A stretch of 64,000 bases of DNA from JAZDFC01 sp043808235 (GTDB taxonomy: Bacteria; Bacteroidota; Ignavibacteria; Ignavibacteriales; Melioribacteraceae): contig JAZDFC010000073.1 of NCBI GenBank assembly GCA_043808235.1, forward strand, positions 62,001 to 126,000, read 5' to 3'. Below are positions 51,424 to 60,107 of this stretch, piece by piece. Every line of letters starts with the position of its first letter. The stretch's first letter is position 1. A program made the position numbers and the translations under genes. The notes below the pieces were generated by a model. It was not told the DNA's origin, ran no database searches, and saw only the letters and a program-made list of their open reading frames with translations.

Positions 51424-52700
51424 TGCTCGATATAAAACTCATACGTGAAAATCCCGACTTGGTTAAGCAAGGATTGGCAAATAAAAATTCAAAAGATGTT
51501 GTTGATGAGATACTTGCACTCGACGAAGAACGCCGTTCGCTGATTGCAAAAACCGAAGATTTGAAATCGAAAAAAAACCAGGTATCCGCACAAATACCCC
51601 AGCTAAAAAAAGCCGGGCAGGATACATCTGCGATATTCGCCGAGATGAAAAGAGTCGGCGATGAAATAGCCTTGCTTGATGGACAGCTTCATGATATTGA
51701 AGAGAAGACTGAAAACATACTACGCAACACTCCGAATCTTGCGCATGAATCTGTGCCTGTTGGAAAAACAGCAGAGGAAAATGTTGAAATCCGTAAATGG
51801 CTGCCGGAAGGTTTTTCATTCCAAACTGAATTTAAACCACTCGACCATATCGAACTGGGAAAGAAATTTAAACTGCTCGATTTCGAAAGAGGAACAAAAA
51901 TTTCAGGTTCGGGTTTTCCATTGTACACCGGCAAAGGCGCAACTCTCGAAAGATCGTTGATAAATTTTATGTTGGATTATCATTTACAGCATCACGGGTA
52001 CACGGAAGTGATGCCGCCAATACTTGTAAATCGCGATTCAATGCGTGGCACCGGACAAATCCCCAAGATGGAAGACGATATGTACTTTATCGAGAAAGAT
52101 GGATTATATCCAATACCGACAGCCGAAGTACCAATTACAAATATTCACCGCGACGAAATCCTTGCTGAAAAAGATTTGACAATAAAATACGTTGGTTACT
52201 CGCCGTGTTTCCGCCGCGAGGCTGGTTCATACGGCAAAGACTCGAAAGGATTTTTACGGGTTCATCAATTCAATAAAGTTGAAATGGTGAAATTCTCGAA
52301 ACCGGAAAATTCCTACGATGAATTGGAAATGATGGTTAACGACGCTGAAGATATTTTAAAAGCTTTGAAAATTCCTTACCGAATTTTATTACTCTGCACC
52401 GGCGATTTGAGTTTCTCTGCCGCAAAATGTTACGACATCGAAACATGGTCGCCCGCAGAAAACAAATGGCTCGAAGCTTCGTCGTGCAGTAATTTTGAAG
52501 CATTCCAAGCACGAAGAGCAAATATTCGTTTCAGAAGAGAGGATGCTAAAAAACCGGAATTCATTCACACGCTGAACGGAAGCGGTTTGGCAACAAGCCG
52601 GTTGATGGTCTCGTTACTTGAGAACAACCAGACTGCCGACGGAAAGATTATTGTTCCGGAGGATCTCAGAAAATATACCGGGTTTGATAATATTGTCTAA
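51423..52700 (+). CDS. serS: Seryl-tRNA synthetase
   Basis: 425 residues, class II synthetase. The N-terminal coiled-coil arm (about 27-100: DEERRSLIAKTEDLKSKKNQ) grips the long variable arm of tRNA-Ser. The catalytic domain has motif 2 CFRREAGSYGKDSKGFLRVH, with IPTAEVPITN before it, and motif 3 LNGSGLATSRLMVSLLENNQ near the C-terminus. The EVMPPILVNRDSMRGTGQIPK motif 1 region is present. Length is typical. The start codon overlaps the stop of the HEPN gene (TAATG), so its translation may be partly coupled to that pair. Confidence 0.98.
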   Translation: MLDIKLIRENPDLVKQGLANKNSKDVVDEILALDEERRSLIAKTEDLKSKKNQVSAQIPQLKKAGQDTSAIFAEMKRVGDEIALLDGQLHDIEEKTENILRNTPNLAHESVPVGKTAEENVEIRKWLPEGFSFQTEFKPLDHIELGKKFKLLDFERGTKISGSGFPLYTGKGATLERSLINFMLDYHLQHHGYTEVMPPILVNRDSMRGTGQIPKMEDDMYFIEKDGLYPIPTAEVPITNIHRDEILAEKDLTIKYVGYSPCFRREAGSYGKDSKGFLRVHQFNKVEMVKFSKPENSYDELEMMVNDAEDILKALKIPYRILLLCTGDLSFSAAKCYDIETWSPAENKWLEASSCSNFEAFQARRANIRFRREDAKKPEFIHTLNGSGLATSRLMVSLLENNQTADGKIIVPEDLRKYTGFDNIV

Positions 52701-52719
52701 CAACGCTACTATTTTAGTT

Positions 52720-52750
52720 CTCTAACTTATTATATTTCAAAATGTTAGAG
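52720..52750 (+). terminator. Weak hairpin after serS
   Basis: CTCTAAC pairs with GTTAGAG around a 17-base AT-rich loop, 20 bases after the stop. It lacks a good T run, so I treat it as a possible terminator. Confidence 0.35.
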
Positions 52751-52801
52751 CGGATTTTAAAATAGAGTCAAACATTTGACCTTATTTTTTTGTAGCTTTC
52801 G

Positions 52802-54253
52802 GTGAATAATGAGCAAGGTATGACCGCAAAATCATTTTCAAAGGAACAGATACTCGAGCGAATAAGATTCGATAATCCATGGTGGGAATTGAATGAGATT
52901 GATGCGTATTACAAAAAGCTCAATCGACGCGCTTATTTCGATTTGCTAAAACCGTTAGTGAGCGAGTCTGAAATCAAAAGAGCAGTTATCCTAATGGGTC
53001 CACGCCGCGTCGGCAAAACAGTCCTGCTTTTTCATATCATTCAGGATTTAATTAAAGATGGGATTAATCCCCGAAAAATATTTTATCTATCCATTGAAAC
53101 TCCGATTTATAATTCAATTGCGCTTGAGACATTATTTAAATACTGCATGGAAGCTGCAAACGGCGAAAACGGAAATGGATATTATGTTTTTTTTGATGAA
53201 ATACAATACCTTAAAGATTGGGAAGTACATCTGAAATCTTTAGTGGATTCATTCAACAATACTAAATTCATTGTATCCGGCTCTGCAGCAGCAGCTTTAA
53301 AATTAAAAAGCTTCGAATCAGGAGCAGGCAGGTTTACAGATTTTCTTTTACCACCTCTTACCTTTTTCGAATACCTAAAGCTAAAAGGCAAGGAAGATTT
53401 CTTGCTTAGTAGAAATGATACCGGGTATGTAGTACCGTCAAATTATGATTATTCTTCACTGAATGAAAATTTTATTCATTATTTGAATTTCGGAGGATAT
53501 CCCGAAGTAATATTTTCAGAAAAAATCCAATCGGACCCCGGGCGTTATATTAGGAATGATATTATCGACAAAGTACTAATGCGTGACCTGCCGAGTTTAT
53601 ATGGAATTCAAGATATCCAGGAGTTGAATAGACTTTTCAATTTTATTGCATACAATACCGGGAACGAGATGTCGTTGGATGAGATTTCAAAAAATTCCGG
53701 TGTTGCAAAGAACACTATTAAAAAATACCTAACATACCTTGAAGCTGCATTCCTAATTAAAACCGTAAATCGAATTGATTTTTCAGCCAAGGCTTTCAAG
53801 AGAGCAAATTTTTTCAAGGTATATCTGACCAATCCTTCGATAAGAAGCGCACTTTTTGCTCCATTAAAAGATAAAGATGAATTTATTGGAAATATGGTTG
53901 AAACGGCAATCTATTCCCAATACCAGCACAATACTTCGGTTCAATTACATTATGCTCGTTGGAATAAAGGTGAAATTGACATTGTTCATCTCAATAATGC
54001 ACAAAAACCTACTCGCGCCGTTGAAATAAAATGGTCAGATAGGTTTGTAACTCAATTAAACGAATTGGCGCATATAAAATCATTTTGCGATAATCACGAT
54101 TTAAAAGAGGCATGGATAACTACAATTGATGTTTCTAAATCCGAAGTCAAAAATAATTTTAGATATTGCTTCATCCCGGCTGCGGTTTATTGCTTATATG
54201 CCGGTCAACTTATTATGGAAAAGAAATCGGGAATAATTAATATTTTGTCTTAA
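52802..54253 (+). CDS. ATPase of the AAA/DUF4143 family
   Basis: 483 residues. Walker A is LMGPRRVGKTVLLF (about 64-77), Walker B is YYVFFDEIQYLKDW, and the sensor segment is KFIVSGSAAAALK. A winged-helix-like part is IAYNTGNEMSLDEISKNSGV. The C-terminal DUF4143 part has a PD-(D/E)xK-like nuclease signature (GEIDIVHLNN ... AVEIKW). Such proteins are widespread in bacteria and archaea and their role is unknown, although they are often thought to be mobile or defence-associated. The start is doubtful: GTG at 52802 has no ribosome site, and the in-frame ATG at 52820 is equally possible. Confidence 0.85.
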   Translation: MNNEQGMTAKSFSKEQILERIRFDNPWWELNEIDAYYKKLNRRAYFDLLKPLVSESEIKRAVILMGPRRVGKTVLLFHIIQDLIKDGINPRKIFYLSIETPIYNSIALETLFKYCMEAANGENGNGYYVFFDEIQYLKDWEVHLKSLVDSFNNTKFIVSGSAAAALKLKSFESGAGRFTDFLLPPLTFFEYLKLKGKEDFLLSRNDTGYVVPSNYDYSSLNENFIHYLNFGGYPEVIFSEKIQSDPGRYIRNDIIDKVLMRDLPSLYGIQDIQELNRLFNFIAYNTGNEMSLDEISKNSGVAKNTIKKYLTYLEAAFLIKTVNRIDFSAKAFKRANFFKVYLTNPSIRSALFAPLKDKDEFIGNMVETAIYSQYQHNTSVQLHYARWNKGEIDIVHLNNAQKPTRAVEIKWSDRFVTQLNELAHIKSFCDNHDLKEAWITTIDVSKSEVKNNFRYCFIPAAVYCLYAGQLIMEKKSGIINILS

Positions 54254-54368
54254 TGTTTTTTTAGTTAGTGCACGGAAATTTCTCAAATTTAAAAAGAAAT
54301 TATTCTGGATTAGAATGGAATTATTGAATAAACATAAGTGTTATCGATAGAAAGGAAATTCTTTCAAA

Positions 54369-56120
54369 TTGTTTCGAAACTTATTTTATCTAAAAAAATA
54401 TTTTGCCCGCTACAAGGGTAAACTTGTTCTTGGAATTATATTCATTCTTCTTTCGAATATCGGGCAGGTGTATATCCCGCTATTGCTGATGGACAGCATC
54501 GATGCTCTTCAACATAATATCAACATTAATATTATAATCAAGTATGCATTCTTGATTGTTGGAACCTCCGCGCTCGCTGGAGTTTTCCGTTTCATGATAC
54601 GCCAAACAATAATTGTTATTTCGCGTGAGATTGAATACGACCTCCGCCAGGATTTTTGGGCGCATATTCAAAAACTTCCGCTGCGGTTTTTCCAGAATAA
54701 TTCCACCGGTAATATAATGGCGCACGCAACAAACGATATCGGCGCCGTACGCATGTTTGTTGGTCCATCGGTAATGTATTCCATCGATACCGTTACTAGA
54801 TTCGCCATTACTCTGAGCATAATGATTTCGTTGAGTCCGCTCTTGAGTCTTTATGGATTATTGCCCTTGCCAATATTAAGCTTACTCGTTTATCTCGTAA
54901 TGAAAAAAATTCACTTGCTTTATACACGCATACAGGAAAAATTTTCGGAATTGACTACGCGGGCTCAGGAAAATTTCAGCGGCATCCGTGTGATTAAATC
55001 TTACTTCCGCGAAGAATATGAAATTGAGGAATTTAAAAAGCACAGCCAGGATTATTTCAAACGGAATATGGATTTAATTCGTCTCCGCGCTTTGTTTCAC
55101 CCGTTGTTTTTTATGATTGCAGGTCTGGCGACGATTATTGTATTGTGGTCGGGCGGTAATATGATTATCGAAGGTAAACTTTCACTAGGAGTTGTTGTTG
55201 CATTCATTGCATATCTCACAATGCTAATCTGGCCGATGATAGCTTTTGGTTGGGTTGCGAACATGGTTCAGCAGGCGGATGCAAGTATGAAAAGGTTATT
55301 AAAAATATTTAATGAGCCTTGCGAAATTTCGGATAACGAATTGACAGAGCGCACTCATGAGAAAATTGAAGGGGAGATTGAATTTAAAAACGTTAGCTTC
55401 AAATACAACGATAACTTTCCTTTTGTTTTGGATAACATAAATTTTAAAATCATAAAAGGTGAAACGGTCGCGTTTATAGGCCATACCGGTGTGGGTAAAA
55501 CCACTTTGATAAATTTGATTGCTCGGATGTACGATACAACCGGCGGTAATGTGTTAATCGATGGGAAAGATATAAAGTCGATTCCGCTTGAAACGCTTCG
55601 AAAAAATATCGGACTTGTTCCGCAGGAAACATTCTTGTTTTCGGATACTCTTGCAAACAACATTCTCTACGGTTTGGACAAAGAAGATTTGGAAACTGTT
55701 TACAAAGTTTCGAACATCGCACAACTCTCGAAAGATGTGAAAACTTTTCCGAAAGGTTACGATACAATACTTGGTGAAAGAGGAATCACATTGTCCGGCG
55801 GACAGAAGCAGCGTTCCACTCTGGCACGGGCGCTTGCTATCGATCCGAAAATTTTAATTCTGGATGATTCATTCTCTGCTGTTGATACTCATACCGAAGA
55901 AGACATTCTGAAAAATTTGAAGGATTTTATGAGCAATAGAACCAGCATCATAATAAGCCATAGAATTTCTACCGTAAAGGATGCCGATAAGATTTTTGTT
56001 CTCGATAAAGGTAAAGTAGCAGAAGAAGGAACGCATGAAGAACTTGTTTCACTTGGTGGAATATATGCCGACCTGCATACGAAACAATTGCTGGAAGAAG
56101 AACTAACAGAAATGAATTAA
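54369..56120 (+). CDS. ABC exporter half-transporter with degenerate ATP site
   Basis: 583 residues from a TTG start with AGGAAA ten bases upstream. Six membrane segments (about 18-315) precede a nucleotide-binding domain: Walker A GHTGVGKTTLI, Q-loop GLVPQETFLFS, signature TLSGGQKQRSTLARAL and Walker B ILILDDSFSAVD. The catalytic Glu after Walker B is replaced by Asp, the mark of the inactive site in heterodimeric exporters such as TM287/288 and BmrCD. The next gene 11 bases away encodes the partner with an intact site. The exporter probably moves lipids or drugs across the inner membrane; the substrate is unknown. Confidence 0.9.
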   Translation: MFRNLFYLKKYFARYKGKLVLGIIFILLSNIGQVYIPLLLMDSIDALQHNININIIIKYAFLIVGTSALAGVFRFMIRQTIIVISREIEYDLRQDFWAHIQKLPLRFFQNNSTGNIMAHATNDIGAVRMFVGPSVMYSIDTVTRFAITLSIMISLSPLLSLYGLLPLPILSLLVYLVMKKIHLLYTRIQEKFSELTTRAQENFSGIRVIKSYFREEYEIEEFKKHSQDYFKRNMDLIRLRALFHPLFFMIAGLATIIVLWSGGNMIIEGKLSLGVVVAFIAYLTMLIWPMIAFGWVANMVQQADASMKRLLKIFNEPCEISDNELTERTHEKIEGEIEFKNVSFKYNDNFPFVLDNINFKIIKGETVAFIGHTGVGKTTLINLIARMYDTTGGNVLIDGKDIKSIPLETLRKNIGLVPQETFLFSDTLANNILYGLDKEDLETVYKVSNIAQLSKDVKTFPKGYDTILGERGITLSGGQKQRSTLARALAIDPKILILDDSFSAVDTHTEEDILKNLKDFMSNRTSIIISHRISTVKDADKIFVLDKGKVAEEGTHEELVSLGGIYADLHTKQLLEEELTEMN

Positions 56121-56131
56121 GAAAGAAACCT

Positions 56132-57922
56132 ATGTCAGAAGAACAGAAAGAAGACGAAATACTTGGCAAAGCATACGATTCGCATTTGATGCGTCGCTTG
56201 ATGAAATATGTTAAGCCGTATAGGAAATATGTTATTGCCGCCGTTCTGTTGAATATTCTCGTTTCATCGTTAGGACCGTTGCGCCCGTTGTTAAGTAAAA
56301 TAGCCATCGACGATTATATTGCTGACAGTGATTATAACGGATTGATGCTGATATGCCTTGCATTATTCGGCGCACTTTTGTTTCAATCAATCGCACAATT
56401 TTTTATAACGTATTTTACTGAAATGATGGGGCAGAAGATTATTCATGATCTTCGTATACAAATATTTTCCCATGTTCAAAAACTCGCATTAAAATATTTT
56501 GATAAAACCCCGATCGGCAGAACCGTTACGCGCGTAACAAACGATGTTGACGCTTTGAATGAAATGTTCTCTTCCGGCATCGTTGAATTGTTCAGCGATA
56601 TCTTTCAGATAATCTGGATTTTCATTTTCATGTTCAGCATGTCGTGGGATTTATCGCTCGTTACTCTAACTGTAATTCCGATTCTATTCTATGCTACATT
56701 TTTATTCAGACGGAAAGTGCGTGAGACTTACCGCGATGTTCGTAAGCATCTCGCGAGATTAAATTCATACATGCAGGAACATGTAACCGGAATGAATGTA
56801 GTTCAAATATTCGCAAAAGAAAAAGATGAACTAAAGAAATTTTCCGGTATCAATCACGACCATAGAGCGGCAAATATCAAATCTATATTTTATTATGCGG
56901 TGTTCTACCCCATTGTTGAATTACTCAGCAGCATCAGCATCGGACTGATAATTTGGTACGGCGGCGGCGAAGTTATCCAAAGTCATTTGAGTATCGGAAT
57001 ATTAATAGCATTTATTCAATACACAGAAATGTTCTGGCGCCCCGTCCGCGACCTTTCTGAGAAATATAATATTCTTCAAGGCGCTATGGCGGCGTCCGAA
57101 AGAATTTTCAAATTGCTCGATGATAACACATTTATTAAAAATCCGGATAATCCCGTTCCGCTGCCCTCAGTTCGCGGTGAGATTGAATTTAAAAATGTGT
57201 GGTTCGCTTATAATCCCGGCGACTATGTTTTAAAAGACGTGTCATTCAAAATTAATCCCGGCGAAACAATTGCCATCGTCGGACACACCGGCGCCGGCAA
57301 AACAAGCATAATCAACATACTCACACGATTTTACGATATCGAGAAAGGCAGCATTACACTCGACGGAATTGATATCCGCACACTCGATAAAAAGAATTTG
57401 CGCCGGTATATTGCTATGGTTCTTCAGGATGTTTTTCTTTTCTCGGGAACTATCAAATCGAATATAAGTCTCGGCAATTCCGATATTAGCGATGAGCAAA
57501 TTCTTTATGCTTCACAGACAGTTGGAGCGGACAAATTTATTTCGAAACTTCCCAAAGGATACAACGAAGAAGTAAAAGAAAAAGGCGCCACCCTCAGTGT
57601 CGGACAGCGACAATTAATATCATTCGCACGTGCGCTTGCGTACGATCCGCAAATATTAATTCTTGATGAGGCTACTTCGAGCGTTGATACCGAAACGGAA
57701 ATTTTAATTCAAAATGCGATTGAGAAATTACTGCTCGGAAGAACATCGATAGTAATTGCTCACCGCCTTTCAACAATTCAAAACGCTGATAAAATTCTCG
57801 TGATGCACAAAGGCGAATTAAAGGAAATGGGAACGCATCAGCAACTACTGGCACAACGCGGAATTTATTATAAGCTTTACCAACTGCAATACAAAGATCA
57901 GGAAATTATTAAAACAGCATAG
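56132..57922 (+). CDS. ABC exporter half-transporter with intact ATP site
   Basis: 596 residues: six membrane segments, then a nucleotide-binding domain with Walker A GHTGAGKTSII, Walker B ILILDEATSSVD (catalytic Glu present) and switch His in VIAHRLSTI. The signature is LSVGQ rather than LSGGQ. In a heterodimer, the Walker motifs of one half pair with the signature of the other. So the odd LSVGQ here faces the Asp-substituted site of the upstream gene, and the canonical LSGGQ of that gene faces this intact site. Both genes therefore agree on one working and one weak ATP site. fbp follows by 11 bases. Confidence 0.93.
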   Translation: MSEEQKEDEILGKAYDSHLMRRLMKYVKPYRKYVIAAVLLNILVSSLGPLRPLLSKIAIDDYIADSDYNGLMLICLALFGALLFQSIAQFFITYFTEMMGQKIIHDLRIQIFSHVQKLALKYFDKTPIGRTVTRVTNDVDALNEMFSSGIVELFSDIFQIIWIFIFMFSMSWDLSLVTLTVIPILFYATFLFRRKVRETYRDVRKHLARLNSYMQEHVTGMNVVQIFAKEKDELKKFSGINHDHRAANIKSIFYYAVFYPIVELLSSISIGLIIWYGGGEVIQSHLSIGILIAFIQYTEMFWRPVRDLSEKYNILQGAMAASERIFKLLDDNTFIKNPDNPVPLPSVRGEIEFKNVWFAYNPGDYVLKDVSFKINPGETIAIVGHTGAGKTSIINILTRFYDIEKGSITLDGIDIRTLDKKNLRRYIAMVLQDVFLFSGTIKSNISLGNSDISDEQILYASQTVGADKFISKLPKGYNEEVKEKGATLSVGQRQLISFARALAYDPQILILDEATSSVDTETEILIQNAIEKLLLGRTSIVIAHRLSTIQNADKILVMHKGELKEMGTHQQLLAQRGIYYKLYQLQYKDQEIIKTA

Positions 57923-57933
57923 CCGGAGGAATC

Positions 57934-58947
57934 ATGGCAGCTAAACGTTTTATGACTTTACCCCGTCACATTCTGGAAGGGGAAAAGATGCACCCCGAAG
58001 CAACTGGCGAGCTCTCCTCGATTTTAAATCAGCTCAGTCTTGCTATCAAATTAATTTCGCTTGAAGTTAACAAAGCAGGCCTGGCGGACATTCTTGGTTT
58101 TGCGGGCTCTACTAATATTTCCGGCGACGATGTTAAAAAGCTCGATATGTTTGCGCACGATACTCTAATTAAAGCAATGGACCACGGCGGACATTTCTGC
58201 GTTATGGCTTCGGAAGAAGAAGAAGAGATTATCCATATTCCCACACATCACCAAATAGGAAAGTATGTGTTGCTATTTGATCCTCTCGACGGTTCTTCAA
58301 ATATAGATGCGAATGTTAGTATCGGAACAATTTTTTCGATCTATAAAAGAATTAGCGAGGACGGAAAGCCGGGTACACTTGAAGATTGTCTTCAACCCGG
58401 ATACAAACAAGAGGTTGCCGGGTATGTGGTTTACGGATCCAGCACAATGCTTGTCTATACTACAGGTCACCACGGTATTCATGGTTTTACTCTCGATCCT
58501 GCATTCGGAGAATTTATACTCTCGCATGAAAATATAAGAATTCCAAAGAACGGCAGAATATATAGCGTTAACGAAGGTAATTATATTGCATGGCCCGATG
58601 GAATAAAAAAATATTTAAAGCATCTGCAGGCAAATTTATACCAGGGAAAACCATACCAGGCAAGATACATCGGCTCGATGGTTGCCGATGTACACCGAAC
58701 TCTTCTTTACGGTGGAATCTACATGTATCCCGGTGACAGAAGAAATGCAAAAGGAAAATTGCGACTTGTATATGAATGCAATCCGATGGCTTTTATTATG
58801 GAAGCCGCCGGCGGCAAGGCAACTGACGGGAATAAACGTATCCTCGAACTGAAGCCGGAAAGCCTACACGAACGAACGCCATTATTTATTGGCAGTGAAG
58901 AAGATGTGCTGCTGGTTGAGAAATTTATGCAGGAAGAAGAAGGATGA
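57934..58947 (+). CDS. fbp: Fructose-1,6-bisphosphatase class I
   Basis: 337 residues, cytoplasmic, gluconeogenic enzyme. Class I signatures: MASEEEEEIIHIP (metal-binding acids), the FDPLDGSSNIDANVSIGTIF metal and phosphate site (about 111-130), TLDPAFGEF, IYSVNEGN, YIGSMVADVHRTLLYGGIYM (fructose 6-phosphate contacts), and GGKATDG near the C-terminus. The N-terminal 30 residues, where AMP binds in eukaryotes and E. coli, resemble the regulated bacterial type, but I cannot say if AMP acts. It is the last gene of a run with the ABC exporter; the link is probably only transcriptional. Confidence 0.97.
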   Translation: MAAKRFMTLPRHILEGEKMHPEATGELSSILNQLSLAIKLISLEVNKAGLADILGFAGSTNISGDDVKKLDMFAHDTLIKAMDHGGHFCVMASEEEEEIIHIPTHHQIGKYVLLFDPLDGSSNIDANVSIGTIFSIYKRISEDGKPGTLEDCLQPGYKQEVAGYVVYGSSTMLVYTTGHHGIHGFTLDPAFGEFILSHENIRIPKNGRIYSVNEGNYIAWPDGIKKYLKHLQANLYQGKPYQARYIGSMVADVHRTLLYGGIYMYPGDRRNAKGKLRLVYECNPMAFIMEAAGGKATDGNKRILELKPESLHERTPLFIGSEEDVLLVEKFMQEEEG

Positions 58948-58985
58948 GCGTTATATAATAAATAAATCTGTCTCTATAATAAAAA

Positions 58986-59064
58986 GTTGTCTCAAAACAT
59001 GACTCCGGGTATTGGAATTGATCTATGGCTTAATCATTCCTGAAGATGAGCCATTTGAGACAAC
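58986..59064. repeat. Inverted repeat between fbp and groES
   Basis: GTTGTCTCAAA and TTTGAGACAAC are perfect 11-base reverse complements with 57 bases between. It lies between convergent genes and could end transcription or be a short mobile-element remnant. Confidence 0.55.
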
Positions 59065-59094
59065 CCTACCTATAAACAAACTTTTCAATTTGAA

Positions 59095-59367
59095 TTAGTC
59101 TTCAACAACAGCAAGTATATCGGATCGTTGAATTATTTTTAAAGTAACTCCATTCGATTCAATTTCCTCGCCGCCGTATTTGGCAAAAAGGACTTTGTTT
59201 CCTTCTTTTACTTTTTCGCGCAAGTCTTCATCGGTACCCACTGCAATTACCGTTCCCATTCTTGGTTTTTCTTTTGCGGTATCGGGTATGTATAATCCGG
59301 ATGCGGTTTTTTCTTCTTCTTGTACCGGCTCAATTAGTACGCGGTCGTCAAGTGGTTTAATTGTCAT
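59095..59367 (-). CDS. groES: Co-chaperonin GroES
   Basis: 90 residues, usual length is 95-100. IKPLDDRVLIEPVQEEEKTA is the start signature. SGLYIPDTAKEKPRMGTVIA is the mobile loop, with the hydrophobic tripeptide LYIP that docks on GroEL. VKEGNKVLFAKYGGEEIE and LKIIQRSDILAV complete the barrel. It caps GroEL during protein folding in the cytoplasm. groEL does not follow it: the next gene on that side, convergent, is fbp. The gene upstream, 12 bases away, is a glutaredoxin, so groES is the second gene of a small redox/stress operon and groEL must be elsewhere. Confidence 0.95.
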   Translation of the reverse strand: MTIKPLDDRVLIEPVQEEEKTASGLYIPDTAKEKPRMGTVIAVGTDEDLREKVKEGNKVLFAKYGGEEIESNGVTLKIIQRSDILAVVED

Positions 59368-59379
59368 GATTATATCTCC

Positions 59380-59622
59380 TTATTTTATATTTAACATATT
59401 ATTAATCTTGGGAACATCGAAACCTACAATGGGACGGTTATTTATTAGAATTACCGGCACACCCATTTGCCCGGTTTTCCTTTGCATATCCGCTGCCGCC
59501 CGCTGATCTTTTGAAACATCAACTTCGGTATATCGAATGTTCTTTTCTTTAAAATATCTTTTAGCATGATTGCAATAGCTGCAAGTTGGTGTTGTAAAAA
59601 GTATTACCTTCGGTTGAGTCAT
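59380..59622 (-). CDS. Glutaredoxin family protein (NrdH/Grx-like)
   Basis: 80 residues with the active-site CSYC in TTPTCSYCNHAKRYFKEKNI (about 9-28), the cis-proline motif MGVPVILINNRPIVGFD and the closing helix VPKINNMLNI. It is a small thiol-disulfide exchange protein of the type that serves ribonucleotide reductase or methionine sulfoxide reductase; NrdH-like proteins often use thioredoxin reductase, which is encoded 0.5 kb away on the other strand. It lies directly before groES on the same strand. Confidence 0.9.
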   Translation of the reverse strand: MTQPKVILFTTPTCSYCNHAKRYFKEKNIRYTEVDVSKDQRAAADMQRKTGQMGVPVILINNRPIVGFDVPKINNMLNIK

Positions 59623-59757
59623 CGTCTTTTAAAATCCTTTTTTATAATGTGATTTGATGATGGATTTAAATTTTGGATTCACCTCTTATTCCTTTTTGAA
59701 TCCTGTTTCAACCGACCGCATCATATCCAAAACAAAAAATAAATTATCGGAGAAATA

Positions 59758-60105
59758 ATGTTAAGAACTAATTTAACTCACGTCACATCAGAACAGGAGC
59801 ACTCAAAACTTATTAATGAAAATGAGAACGTAATGGTATGCTGCGGCAGAATGGGACCAATGTGTATCCCGGTTTACGATTCGATGGAAGAACTCGAAAG
59901 CGAATATACAGGTGTAAAATTCGCAGATATGGAGTTTGATTCTCCTGACGCAAGAGTGATAAGAAATTTACCCGAATGCAGAGGATTCCAGGGATTACCA
60001 TTCGTAGTCTATTATAAAAACGGCAAGGTTGTAAAAGCTACAAGCAGCATCCAATCGAGAGATCAAATAACCGAAATATTAGATCAGAATTTTGGTAAAA
60101 ACTAA
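59758..60105 (+). CDS. Thioredoxin-like protein with CCGRMGPMC motif
   Basis: 115 residues with the thioredoxin fold outline: HVTSEQEHSKLINENENVMV (first strand-helix), ELESEYTGVKFADMEFDSPD, and the cis-Pro segment FQGLPFVVYYKNGKVVKATS. The usual WCGPC is replaced by CCGRMGPMC (C28, C29 and C36). The two outer positions, separated by six residues, are still compatible with a redox pair, but spacing is not the standard CxxC. The next gene, two bases downstream, is thioredoxin reductase, so it is very likely its substrate. The ATG has a TCGGAG ribosome site. Confidence 0.78.
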   Translation: MLRTNLTHVTSEQEHSKLINENENVMVCCGRMGPMCIPVYDSMEELESEYTGVKFADMEFDSPDARVIRNLPECRGFQGLPFVVYYKNGKVVKATSSIQSRDQITEILDQNFGKN

Positions 60106-60107
60106 TC

